Shown here: positions 39,901 through 53,900 of the stretch, one piece after another
Layout: each line of letters starts with the position of its first letter
How positions within the stretch are numbered: the stretch's first letter is position 1
NCBI GenBank assembly: GCA_030141605.1
Contig: JAQGDQ010000224.1
Span: 248,001-312,000 of the forward strand
DNA: 64,000 nucleotides
From: Tubiluchus corallicola
Lineage: Eukaryota; Priapulida; Priapulimorpha; Priapulimorphida; Tubiluchidae
Direction: 5' to 3'
Made by a program: the position numbers and the translations under genes
Notes under the pieces: model-generated
Database searches by the model: none
Seen by the model: only the letters and a program-made list of their open reading frames with translations
What the model was told of the DNA's origin: nothing

Positions 39901-42900
39901 TTTACTGTCATGACTGGACATTGTACTTCTTTTACTGTCGTGACTGTACATTGTACTTCTTTTACTGTCATGACTGGACATTGTACTTCTTTTACTGTCG
40001 TGACTGTACATTGTACTTCTTTTACTGTCATGACTGTACATTGTACTTCTTTTACTGTCATGACTGTACATTGTACTTCTTTTACTGTCATGACTGTACA
40101 TTGTACTTCTTTTACTGTCGTGACTGTACATTGTACTTCTTTTACTGTCATGACTGGACATTGTACTTCTTTTACTGTCATGACTGGACATTGGACTTAT
40201 GTGGACAAATGAGTAAAGAAATCAGAAGTCAATATGTGAGTTTAAACTTTTAGTATCAGTTACCTACATAGATAAATACTCTAAGCTCATCATCTTACCT
40301 GACTATGAGCTTTATAAGATGGTCTATAAACACCGTATCTTGCTGACTCTCTTTTAACCTTGCCCTCCAATCGAGAAGCCACGCCTGTAAGAGAAACCAC
40401 ACCTGTAAGAGAAGCCACGCCTGTAAGAGAAGCCACGCCTGTAAGAGAAACCACACCTGTAAGAGAAGCCACACCTGTAAGAGAAGCCACACCTGTAAGA
40501 GAAGCCACACCTGTAAGAGAAACCACGCCTGTAAGAGAAACCACACCTGTAAGAGAAGCCACACCTGTAAGAGAAGCCACACCTGTAAGAGAAGCCACGC
40601 CTGTAAGAGAAACCACACCTGTAAGAGAAGCCACACCCGTAAGAGAAGCCACGCCTGTAAGAGAAACCACGAATTCTGTAGCAAGTACCTCATTCAAACC
40701 ATTTTAAAACATTTTTCATCTTTTATAGTTAAAACATCACAACTTTATTAAAACTTTTACTTTAACGTAGTTAAAAATCATATCAAACATTTCGACAGAG
40801 CTACCGCTATCATCATCAATAGTACATTTTTACAAACATACAACCTGTTTACATAGGCAGAAGTTACAGTATAAAACATTATGCACTAATTATCTATTTA
40901 AGAGAAGCAAAATAGGTCATGAATTACAGACCAAAAGAAAAGAAATTGATACAATAAATTATGCATAATGCATGCTTTTGTAAGTACATAATTAGTGCAT
41001 AATCTACTGTATCAATTTCTTTTTTTCAGGTCTACTTAATCACTATCTATTTGTCTTTTGTAAATACATAATTAGTGCATAATCTACTGTATCAATTTCT
41101 TTTCTACTGGTCTGCTTAATCATTACCTATTTGACTTCTGATAATACATAATGTTCTATACTGTAGGTTCTGCCTTTGTAAACTGGTTGTATGTTTGTAA
41201 GATTTACTATTGATGATGACAGCGGTAGTTCTCCTTAAACGCTTGACATGATTTTTTTAACTATGTAAATTAAAAGTTTAAATAAACGTGAAGTGCTTAA
41301 CTAGACATATCCAAATATATTAACAACCAACCTGATCTTGTTCATACTCTAATATAGCTAAATAGATTTGCTTCTTCTCATCTTCTTGCCTAGTACCAGT
41401 ACCGCCACCAAATTTCCTAAAAGACCAAGAACCTATTACAAAAATGTGCAAACAATACAGAATTACAGAAATTGTTGCGCTTTGTTTCTCTCGTACGGCT
41501 CGTAGAGAAACCCAGAAAACACTTCATCAAATTAAACTAGTTTATTAAGCGAGAATTCTACAACATAAAAGTATGAAGGAACACGAAATGATTACAGTAA
41601 ACGTGAAAATCTGGAAAACGTTTAAGTGTATCTGAAATTGCAAGTATACAAGAGAATGTGTAAGTGACGTCTCTGTGAATCTGTGTGTGTCAGCGGCTTG
41701 CTTCACCTTATATAGGGTGCCAGGGAACATTCTAGACGTTTCCTTCTAGAACATTCTACAAGGTAAGACGATTGTTCTAATGGAACATTCTACAATGTTC
41801 TATTTAATTCTAATAGATGCCAGCGATCTCCACAATAGAAATTTAGTTTTTACATATAATCACAGTCTGAAAGTACCAGTACCACCACCAAACAATACAG
41901 AACTAGAGAAATTTAGTTTGTACATATAATCACATGTAATAATATATATAATCACATATAATCACAGTTTGAAATCACCTTGCAGCAGCATCTTTGAGCT
42001 TTTCTCTTCTTTCTTCTCGTTTTCTTAATAGTTCCTCGTGTTTACTCTTAGCAATGGCTACATTTTCTAGCAGCCTTCGTTGTAATGAAACACCCTGTAG
42101 AATGAAATTGCAAACCAATTTTAAAATTATTTAGCGGGTCCCCACTCGCTACCTTCAACCTCTCCCAGAGGGGACCGGGTCCCCACTCGCTACCTTCAAC
42201 CTCTCCCAGAGGGGACCGGGTCCCCACTCGCTATCTTCAACATCTCCTTGTTTAACTGAATACCAGCCAAACTTAATGGAAAACACCTAATTGACTCAAA
42301 AATGTCTGGAACGGGGCACTCCTATTCAAATGTACATAAAAACCATCGGTAATTGACTCACATAACTGTGCACAATTGACTCAAATAACACCGAGTAATT
42401 GACTCAATATTTTCTCTTGGCGTACTTAAAATAAGACACTTGTGTGTGACCAAAGAACTTTTACTGCTTTCATGTCATTTTTACATTGATGTTGTGCACT
42501 ATAATATACGTAGAAACAGTCATGTTAAGTACAGCTTTGTTTGTAAGCAGGTACAGTATCACAAGTACTAATATGTTAGCTTAGCAGTTTTGCTTTGAAT
42601 CTGTCACCCACTTGTCCACTGCAATTAACCTCGTTGTTTCTGGAAGCTAAACATTTAATCACTTGACCAGCGGTTTGCTTTTGAAGTTCCTGCTGCTTTT
42701 CACAGGGGAAACAAGGTCATCACCAACTGCAGCTCAAGCACTAGGTGACTACGTGTTTTGAGTGAATATGTACAGTATACAGTAACAGATTTTCAAAGAA
42801 ATGTTGCAGACCAAAATCAATGCATCTTTAATGCTCAGGTCAAGTGTTCTCCAAGGTCAAACCTCAAGTGCATGCTTAATCTTTCTGAACGGAAATACTC

Positions 42901-44933
42901 AGTAGCTAAGAAAAAGTTCTTTTTTCAGTTATGGAAAGACATTGTTTACAATGTAAATACAGTAAGTCTTTGCTTAATAACTCCCTGTTTAGAGATGTTT
43001 CGCTTGACATTTGACTCTTTTAGTCACCTAACGATTCACTTTAATGATTTTTTTACTTTGTGTAAAGTCAATTTTTATTTTGTCAGCAACATTTTACCTA
43101 ATTTCCTGCATTAAAATGGCATATATTGAGTTATTTAGTTCTAAAAACGCACTAAAAATGTAAATAGTGCAATTATTATGCTTTTGCTTCCCGAATCTTG
43201 ATTTGATCAACAAAATTTTTGCCTAATTTGATGCATTACGAGAGTACAACTTGCATTATAAAATGTATGTAAAATGTTTGTGTATATATGATACAGTAAG
43301 TCCTCGCTTAATGACGCTCCGTTTAGCGACGTTTCGTTTTAATGACATTTTACGCTTTTTTCAGTTAATGACGCCCGTTTCACTTTAACCATGATTTTTT
43401 TACTTTGCTTAAAGTCAATTTTTATTTCATTAGCAACATTGTTACTTAATTTGATGCATTAAAACATCACACATTGCATTATTCTGTTCTAAAAATGTAC
43501 TAATAATGTAAACAGTGCAATTATTATACCCGTTTTTCTTCTTCCCTTCTGCTGACTAAAATAAAATGCCAGCCGTTTATGTCACCTAAAACCTACCAGC
43601 AAACTTTGCACATGCAACCTGTTGCTATAGCAACCAGACTAAGTATCTAGATAAGATCCCCATGGTTGTCCAGCGCTTGGCTTTGACTCTGCAGTGTTTA
43701 TTGTTCACACCGCTGTCTAGGCTTAAACGTTAACGAAAGAGAAGCTGCTATAGTTAAGAATGGTAAGTAAGATGTATGGGTGGTTTCAGGCAAGCAGAGA
43801 GAAATTAATCAGTAGAAATATGAATGAAACTCATAAAATGTTTAAGTTACATATTTAATCAGCCTTGATTTTTGCCTCTGGAACGTATCTCAATTCACTT
43901 ACACTAGTTTCCATGGAAGTCTTGGATTCATGTAACGATGCTTCGCTTAAAAGAAAACCGGATGATTGTGTCAACATTAGTTCAGAATCAAAAATGCTCT
44001 AAAATATTGAAAACTACAACAGCTTTTTTGAATCAAAGCTTAGAATAAATAATAATTACCTCGGATAGTTAAATTTCGTTAAACTTTCAAAGCTACGCGC
44101 GGCTCAGTGAATCTACTAAGATTAGCAATGGCGCCTTTTTGTCGCGTGCGCATGGCCGACAAATAGAAGGCGGTACTGCGATAACCATGATCATGAACTG
44201 CAGTGTTAGTTTCTAACGTGATATGACGTAGGGCCCATTTTCGTGACATCATGCATTTAAGCAGTATTGTAACACCTATGCAAATGTGCTTGAAGCGCAA
44301 GGGAAGACGCCTGCCATCGCGCAAACTGTGGTTAGTTTCTGACGTATGCAATAGCTGTGTTCAGTTGCCGTTAATTAACTTTCTAAACTAATTATTCAAA
44401 TATAAGAAGCAACTGCTAACTTTTATATTTAGGCAAGAAAACATATGTTTTGGATAGTAAATTAAAATGAGATTGAGTCTAAACAATCATCCACTTTTCC
44501 TTTAATGTCACATTTTGCTGGAACGCATTAGCATCGTCAAACGAGGATTTACAGGAAAGAATTTAAACCGTAAATTAAAACTGTAAAGCGAAATAAATTA
44601 ATTTAGTAATTAGCGACAGTTCTGTTAAACGCATTCAAATCTTAATAAAAGAAAAATCGATACCAGTTGATATTTGGTTGTCGCTCCATGAGTCCTTGCT
44701 ATACGAGCTCGATAAGCTGCTATTAATCGTTGGTTTTCTCTGGATGCAAGTTCAAGCGGGTCGTATTCTGTTCTGAGAAAGAAATTCATAAAAAATAACA
44801 ATAAATCAAAGACGTAAGAATACAAGTAACAAACTGCAATAAGAAATGGGTATTTACTGATATACAATCTGGGTAAACAAATATATTCATTTTTCATTTT
44901 TATTCTCCCCAAAGCATTTGTCTAGAGCCTTAC

Positions 44934-44990
<57 letters not shown>

Positions 44991-47900
44991 CTTTATTATT
45001 ACGACTACGGCAAAATCACGTTGAAAACACCGGTTCTCGTCTGATTACCGAAGATAAGCAACATATAGCCCGGTTAGTACTCGGATGGGTGACCACCTAG
45101 GAATACCAGGTGCTGTAGGCTTGCGGGATGCCCACACTGTATCTCGACACTAGGCGGAGGAGCTGCACAAGCAGCCAACGGCTAGAGGGCGGAGGAGGTC
45201 AAGTGACCCAACGGCCATGTGTAGAGGAGTAAACCTTCAAAATCAGGAGTGGAGCTCCGAAGGCGGACCAGTGCAGCATGCTCACTGACTCCGGCAGTTC
45301 CTGCAGCCAACCTGGTGCCAAACGTATCGTTCCGCTTTCTTTGGACTACACCAGCGAGGAAGAGAGGGGGTTCCTGTTGTCTGGGCAACTCAGGATCTCC
45401 ATACACCTTGCCCAGGCATGTGCCCTGGAGAGGCCATTCCAGTGGTTCAAGGATCGGACTGCTCAGCCACAGTCGACGCTGCAGCTCCAGCAATGTGATC
45501 AATAACTGACTCTCTTGGCGCACACTCCATTGTCTTCCAAGACAGAAGGATGCCAACCAATAATAATCTTTATTTAAAGTCGGCTTTTGGGTCAAAGAGC
45601 TATTATCGCCGACTGTAAATAACAACCTACAACTACATAACAGAGACTATTATTACCGCTTGGTTCCCAACCTGGTGTACTAGTACCCCTAGTCTGTCGA
45701 AAACTGAACAGCGATTCAAAAAGTAACTAGTACCCCCTGGAAGTACTACTGAACACCACAAGGCGTGCACGAGAAGCCTCTTAGACAAAATTAAAAAATT
45801 AGCGGGTGATTCAGACAACTGAAGCGCCGCCTGGAAACAACATCAGTAACCGAATTTTGGTGCAGTCCGCAGATACGCGAGGCCTATCTGGTTCCATACG
45901 TCCACCCAACTACGACGTTTGTGATTGGCTACCTGTGAAGCAGGCTGTTCAAAGATGGTGACAATGAAGACAAAAGCCCGAAACCGTGTTGACATCCGCA
46001 GAGATATGAGAGTCAGTCTGTGGAAAACTGAACCGCGATTCATAAAGTTAGTTTCTGCTATGCAACAGCAGCCAACTCATTGGGCTTTCATTTACTGAGC
46101 TTGATCATTTATGTTCACAAATAAAAACAACCACTGGTACATTTTAACTAACTGCACCGTTATGTTAACAACAAGCGTTCATTTATTACACCCTGAGAGC
46201 CTGAACACACGAACTGTGAGTCGCAAAAGTCAGTGTTGCCCCCCCCCCACACACACAAGGCATTTGGTTGAGTTTTTATCTGTCAGTTGTATATAAGACT
46301 GCTTAATTACCCTAATTGCACACGTTAACAATGAGTCAGCCTAAGTAGTACCACACTGAGTACTATTAATGCGGCGTAGGTATTAGGAAAATAAAATAAT
46401 CTATAATATCCTTTTTGTATTCTGTTAAACTTAACTATCTGTTAATTCGTTTCTTGGAAATAGTGGCCTAAAATAGGTTTTTAAAAGTTAATAAACAGTT
46501 AAATTTGAATAATTAACCTCTTTGTAAAGAAATCATAGTTCTTTTGGAAGTCACCCCTACAGCAAAAATGGTTTAGTCTTCCATTCCTACTAGTTCTTAA
46601 CCTGGCACGGTGCCAGCAGTTGACCTGGCACGATGCCAGCAGTTGACCTGGCACGGTGCCAGCAGTTGACCTGGCACGGTGCCAGCAGTTGATAGTCAGT
46701 TAATTGAACTACACAACAGAGTGGCATTCAAATTTTAAATTCTCTAACAATGGATATCGCATTACAAATGTCTGCATTTTCATTATCGGAGCCAGGTAGA
46801 AACATTAAGCTCGGGCAATTAACAATGCGGGTAATTTCTCAGGTACCCGGGAACACTAATGCTTACCTAGGACTAGCTGGCATTAATGACAAACTTCTAG
46901 ACTCAGCAGAAACTGGAGAAGATTGGGATGATGAGTGCGGAGTGGATGCTGCAGGTAAACTATGATAATTGGTAGAAACGTGTAATTTTGACTGAGACGA
47001 GTCGTCTGCAGTTACTGCAAGACTGGAAGGTTTCTGAATAACTGTATCTTTATCACCGCCTGAAAAATACAAAGTTAGGAATGAATGAACAATCAAAAAG
47101 TGGCCCGGAAAAGGGATGATTATTATAAATAAAATTAAATCATTTGTTTATAATCCTTGAAAAATTGTTTGGTAAAAGAAATGATTTGAATTAACTTCAC
47201 TGTGATTTCCAGAAACGATCAAATACGGTCGGAACCGCAGATCTAGGTGCGTCCTCAGAGAGAGATTGTTAGGCCTGCGTAAAAAGTGAGGAAAACAATG
47301 GGCGTCATGTTCTAATACAAATTCTATGCTCTGCTGTTGGGCAAACAATGGGCGTCATGTTCTAATACAAATTCTATGCTCTGCCATTGGGCAAACAATG
47401 GGCACCATGTTCTAATACAATTTCTATGCTCTGATGTTGGGCAAACAATGGGCGCCATGTTCTAACACAAATTCTATGCTCTGCTGTTTGGCAAACAATG
47501 GGCACCATGTTCTAATACAAATTCTATGCTCTGCTGTTGGGCAAACAATGGGCGTCATGTTCTAACACAAATTCTATGCTCTGCTCTGCTGTTGTGCAAA
47601 CAATGGGCACCATGTTCTAACACAAATTCTATGCTCTGCTGTTGGGCAAACAATGGGCACCATGTTCTAACACAAATTCTATGCTCTGCTGTTGGGCAAA
47701 CAATGGGCACCATGTTCTAACACAAATTCTATGCTCTGCTCTGCTGTTGGGCAAACAATGGGCATCATGTTCTAACACAAATTCTATGCTCTGCAGTTGG
47801 GCAAACCATGGCCATGTTGCTGGACCAAATAGCATTTGATTGTTACGCAAAAGCTGCCCTCGAGCGACACAGTTTTGAAACATTGTTTTATACGCAAGCT

Positions 47901-50900
47901 AGCAATCTCTCTACACACTTCATCTAAATCTACGGTCAAAACAAAATTTTTTACTATTTTTCCTCAAGATTATTCTATGCAAATGAACTACTGAAGAGAT
48001 AATGTTTAATATAATCACCATTTTCCTTCAAAATCTCTTGTGTCCGTTCAACGCACTGCAAGCAAAGCTTAAAGAACTTGTCGTCAGCTCCACCTAGTAG
48101 TAAAAATGTTTAATATAATCACCATTTTCCTTTAAAATCTCTTGAGTCCGTTCAACACACTGCAAGCAAAGCTTAAAGAACTTGCCGTCAGCTCCACCTA
48201 GTAGTAAAAATGTACACTGATATGTTTGTTAGGTATGAAATAAGGGGTTTTTACTTAAGCCTGTGTGTTTGCCGATTAAAGGTATGTGGTGATACTTTGT
48301 TAAATAGTCAAACACACAACACAAATCGCAAATCGCATTTAGCCCCGCCCAACTTGAAGATGTAACACACATTCTCACAAACTCCCCCCGATACAAGTGC
48401 TTACAACACATTAACAAACTGAAAAGATGGAAAAAATTGGTACTAGTAAGTTTGCCAAAGGTAAATTTGGTCTAGCAATTTTGGTAAGAGGAATTTTTGG
48501 TGCAGCAAAATTTTAGCACAGCACCCGGAAAATTGGATACAGAGAAAATCTTCTACTGGAAAAACTTAATACAGTACTGGCAAGCTTTTGTCACGCATTT
48601 TTAGTACAAGGAAATCTGGTTCAAGGTAATAGGAATTTTCACAGTTTCATTGCGCAGTTGCTGTAGGTCAAAGGTTAAGTGTGCCACAGCAACGAGCCTT
48701 AACTACAACTGTCACGTGACGTGTAGGTAAAGCAAAGCTGTCTGTCGCATCAGCTCAGTAGCTTCAGTTGTTTTACATAGACTTTACCTAATTATGCATT
48801 AGTCTGTGCATAGAGTGATTTACTAGCAGGATTTTGCTCGGGAACAAAAAAATGAACTAGGTAACTGTTAAAACTGTAAGTATTACAATGACTTGGGCTA
48901 CAAGGGGTTATCAATTGTAGACAAATGTGTTATCTAGTACACTTAACCTTTGGTCTTTTCACGATCATCATCATTCGCTGGATCTGCAAGACTTATTACA
49001 GAGGATCAGAGAATTCTCTATAACAATGTATAAACTGCTCCAAATCTCGATGTTGCCTCCAGAAATACAGCACTCGTGTACGGCATCATTGAAACAGTGA
49101 TAATAATGTTAGTTAGACAGTAAAATTGGTGCAATGATGATAAAAACAATTTTTCACACCGATACAATAAGGGAATATTCATCACAACGACATGACATTA
49201 TCACTAGTGTGGTAGTTGGAATTGTACATTGTAGTCAGGTGCTGCCATCTATGTGCTAATCTTGTTACATTCTACAAGCTGACTTACCTTCAGTCTAATT
49301 GCATGGTCCAGTGACTACATACACACTGGTCCTCTCCCTATCAAAAATTAATGGTTGTTGTGAAGCCTGTGCAACTCTGCATAGTTCAAGTTCTACACCT
49401 GTATACTGGCTGTGAAACAGGTTTTACTGACTGTTTTTGCTTTTCTAGTTTTTGCTCAATGTTCAGTGCAGCAGTTTTCTGTAGTTCAATAAACACTTTT
49501 CTGTTGTGTGCAGTGCAAATATTTATTATAGATTTTTGGTTCCTATTCACACTTCTCTGTGTCTAAACTCATTCATAACTAAGTGACTGAACAACAACTT
49601 CAAAAATGACTTTCACAACTAACATCCTTACAAGCCAGTGAACTTAACTTAATGTACATTTATCTAAGATTAATACAAACCTTTACTCCTTGCATCTGCC
49701 AGAAGATGTTGTATTACATACGTCACGCATTGTAAATAGGTTACGGAAGCTGCCTAGATAAGAGAATTAGAAAATATTTCAGAAAGTACCACTTTCTTAG
49801 TATAATTCTAATCACAAGAAATACAAATACCAAAACACAATGAACCAATACAAAATACAAATTATAATAATAATAATAAGAAGAATTTTTTTATTTATCT
49901 TGCAACACACGCAGAGTTATAATGCAGTAAGGATAACAAAGTTTGGTGTCATTTATAATTATAGTGGTTCTTAGTAATTGTATCACGTATTACTCGAAAT
50001 TTCAAGGTCAGGGCATTTTTACAAGCTTGGTTTCTTACAATACAAATCATTTAGGTGGGTAGTTAATAATTTTTTTTCAAAATTTTCTTATTACATATCT
50101 TGCAGTTTGCCACCTCTTGAATTATTGAAAACTTTTTGCTTATTTTAATGTATTAATTTTTTATTTGTGTTGATGTGAAATAAACAATCTATATATATAT
50201 ATATAATAATCTTTATTTGCCATTAAAAACATTGATAATCACTGATAAAAACTTTACAGAGATAATCAATCAGTGTTAGTTAATAAAAACTTACACTGCT
50301 GAAGGCAAATGCGTCAGTGCAATCTAAACTACTGTGCAGTAATGACGAATAAAATCAAACATATTTACAACTATACACAAAAAAATATAAAAAAAACTAT
50401 GATTTAATTAATATGGCCGTGGGTATATGAATTCTGAATTAGTGTGTATGTTGTCGTACTGGTGTGATGGTATTTCATATCTGGTTAATATTGGTGATTT
50501 TAATTTTGTTTTAAATGCTGATAGGGACTTGATTTGTTTAACCTGTAATGGTAGAGAATTCCAAAGTAGAATTGCTTGTTTGATTACAGAGTTCGTTCCA
50601 TAGTGGGTATTTGTCCTAATTTGTTTTAGATTGCTTGTTCTGGAATTAACGATAGGATTTGGAAAAAGGTAAATCTGTTATTCTGGAATGGTTTGCTGAT
50701 GTTGTTAATGTATTTAAATATAAAAAGCAGAGTAAAATATTCTTTGTGTGCTTCAATGATTGGGAATTTTAATGTTTTTCTCAGGTTAGTTGTTGAAGCT
50801 TTGAATTTTTGTCTACCTGCCTTGTGTTTGTATGAGTACCCAGCTATCAATCTCAATGCATAGTTTTGAAGGAGATTTAATTTTAAGTAATTTTCTCTTT

Positions 50901-53900
50901 TGGTTTTTTGAAGTAGCGTACATCCATATAAGAAGTGTGGTAGAACTAAAGTTTTATATATTAGTGTTTTAGTTTCCTTTGTTAGTTGCCCTTTAACTTG
51001 TCGGAGATATGATGTGCTAGATGCCATTTTTGTGTATATGTTATTAAAGTGATCACCCCATGAAAGATTATTGTCTACCTGTATGCCCAGGAATTTAACA
51101 TTGTTAGTTTGTTTGATTACAGCATTATCTATTGTCAAAGTGGTTGATGATGCATCATTAGTATTTAATGAGGGTGACAGTATCATGAATTCTGTTTTGT
51201 CATTATTCATTTTTAGCTTGTAATGACTAAATGCCATATTTATATTTTTTATATCTTCTTCTAAATAATTTTTTGCAGTTTGGACATTTTCATGGGCTAT
51301 GTAGATTGTAGTGTCATCAGTGTATTGCGTTATTTGTGAGTGTTTTAATACACTGGATATGTTGTTTATATATAGGCAAAATAATAACGGACCTAGTAGT
51401 GTTCCTTGCGGTATACCTCTGTTTAACGTGGCCCAGTCAGAAAAGTTGGTTGTATCTAACTTTACTCGTTGTTGTCTATCTTTGAGATAATTTTGTATCA
51501 GTTTTAACGATATCGAATCTAATCCTATTTGTTTTAAATTATCGTAAAGTAGTTCGTGATTAATGCTATCGAAAGCTTTACTTAAATCCAAAAATGCTGC
51601 TAAAATGTATTGCTTGTTGTCTAAACTATGTCTCCAATTTTCTGTTGTGTGTATTAGGGCGTCAATGGTTGAATGGTGTTTACGGAAGCCAAACTGATGT
51701 TTTGATAAAAGTTCATGTTTATTTACATATGAATTTATCTGATCATAAATTACCCTTTCCCAAACTTTGCCGAAACAATGGATTACAGAAATTGGGCGAT
51801 AATTCATGGGATCACATTTTGGATCTTTTTTATGGATTGGAGTCACGTTTGCCATTTTACATACCGTTGGAAATTCGCCTCTCATAATTATCTGATTAGC
51901 AATGTAAGTCATATGCGGGGCTATTACAGATGCGCTATCTTTTAGAATTTTGATAGGAATATCTGATGGTCCACTCCCTTTGTTGGAACTTAGGTTATTT
52001 AATATGTCGTTAATTTCTCCTACTGTGACGCTTTTGAATGAGAATACTGTGTTAGACGATTTGTTTTTTAATTTATTAATTATATTATTGTTAATATGAG
52101 AAGCCACTCCCTTAAAATTTCCAAGATTCAGGAATATTGCATTTAGCGCATTGGCAATATCTTTGGGTTTTGTAATAACAGTGTTGTTGATCTTAATTTC
52201 GTCAACACGCGTTAGTTTGTTACGGCATTTATTTATTACATTGTTAATAATTTTCCATTTTTCTTTGGTATTTGTTGCGTTTTTACATTGTTGTTGTATA
52301 TGTTTATTTTTCAAGCATTTATTAAGATTATTAAATTGATTTCTCTTTTTTTATAATTGTTATGATTGTTTTTAGTTTTGTTCTTTTCCCATATATTATA
52401 CATTCTGTTTTTCGCTATTCTTAGTTTGTCAAGTTCAGGTGTTGTCCAGGTACTTTCGTTATTGAGTTTGCTTTGTTGTGGGATTTGCTTTACGTTTTTA
52501 TATGGTGCATGTACATTAAGGCAATATTCGACATTATATGTCAGAATATTAACTTGTGTATCTATTTTATCAGTCATATATATGGAGGTCCAGTTCATTT
52601 TTGCTAAGTCGATTAAGTATGAATGTTTGTTGTATTGGGCGTAGTCTCTCATTAAATGCCAGACTGAATTTTGGTTATTATTATGCTGTGGGGTCATTTT
52701 ATCTACTAATATTATGAAATGATGATCTGAATAATCACACGGGAAAGTATCATATGCTACGAAATTATTGTTACTATTCGAAATGAAATGGTCGATTACT
52801 GTGGCTGATGTTTTAGAAATTCGAGTAGGTTTATTGTTGTTAAGTATGTGGACATTATATTGTTTTAAAAGCTCTGTGTATGTTTTGTATGCCAGTGTGT
52901 TTGTAGCTAAAATATCAAGGTTGAAATCGCCCATTATAAGTACTTTTTTATTTTCGAAAACACTGCGTTCTAGTTCTTCACTAAAGTATTTGAAAAATGT
53001 TTTGTGTTTGAGATTGGGTGGTCTATATATGGTTCCTATTACATAGTTCTCAATGCTGCACCAAACAGATTCAATTTTGCCAGTTCTGATGCCTTTCATT
53101 TCTTGTGGTCTCAGGTGTGAAGGTATATACATCGCAACCCCTCCACCTTTCTTATTTTTACATCTATCTCTTCTTATTAATGTGTGATTAGGTAATTCTA
53201 TAGTGTTGCTAAGTATTTGTTTATGTAGCCAAGTTTCTGTTATGCCTACAATCAGATTTTCGGTGGCGTGAATTGTATCTTTCAGCAGCCAGTGTTTTTT
53301 GACGAGACTTTGAATATTTATATTTAGAAATTTGATGTTCTTTTTATAAGTAATCATGAATTTTTTTAGCTTATCACTGGTATTATTATTGTTGGTGTTA
53401 TTATTATTATTATTTGGCAAAATGGGTCCAGGGTTAGTTTCGATACCACCAAGTATAAGTAGTAAACGAATTATGGTTAAAATGTAAGCCAGTTCAGAAC
53501 ATGAGTATAGAGTGCTTTCAAATTTAGATGAAATCTGTAATTTTTCCAATTTTTTTAGAGCTACGTATTTTAGATTGACATGACGCATTTGTCTTATAGC
53601 ACTGAGGTACACAACTTTTAAGATGGATACAAATCTTTTTAAAATAAATTGCATAGAGTGTCTTATTCTATCGCTATTTACAGGAAAAGCAATGAAAAAG
53701 TTGTTTAAATTACCTTTAGTCATTACATTACAAATTACTGTTACGTAGATCATTTTCAGTTTTAGTATGGAGAGTAATGTACGTAGTATAACTAAGACGT
53801 AAGCATAGTTACAATAAAAGAACTTAACTGTTTGATATTTGGCGTTAAATATACAAAGGCTCCCATGATCACAAATAAATTTGGTAATTTTATGATAAGA

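Larger units (their letters stand above)
48004..48212. repeat. ~104-bp tandem duplication containing exon 3 and both its splice sites
   Basis: Unit from atgtttaatataatcacc to agctccacctagtagtaaaa, offset 104 bp. Identity is high, with about seven differences, mostly silent in the exon. Confidence 0.93.

Noticed and set aside
38573-40192. CRISPR-like array (regular 30-bp units)
   Set aside because: There are no unique spacers, the repeats are contiguous and the setting is an animal intron. It is a minisatellite.
38443-40253. Very long open frames (up to 589 codons) on both strands as protein genes
   Set aside because: They come from a stop-free 30-bp repeat and exist in several frames at once; they lie in an intron and show no codon bias or domains.
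40360-40707. Plus-strand [12 protein letters not shown]-type repeat protein
   Set aside because: It is antisense to the exon 8 acceptor array; the minus strand is explained by the VPS9D1 exon and acceptor unit.
44998-45122. Functional 5S rRNA gene
   Set aside because: It is diverged at several positions, lacks a T-run terminator directly after the 5S part, is followed by a SINE body and is bounded by target-site duplications.
45182-45625. 147-codon minus-strand frame as a gene
   Set aside because: It lies across the body of the 5S-derived SINE and its flank, antisense to the SINE.
47526-47883. Repeat frames (CSAVGQTMG / [10 protein letters not shown] types) as coding
   Set aside because: They derive from the 50-bp intronic minisatellite in VPS9D1 intron 3 and have no splice-consistent link to neighbours.
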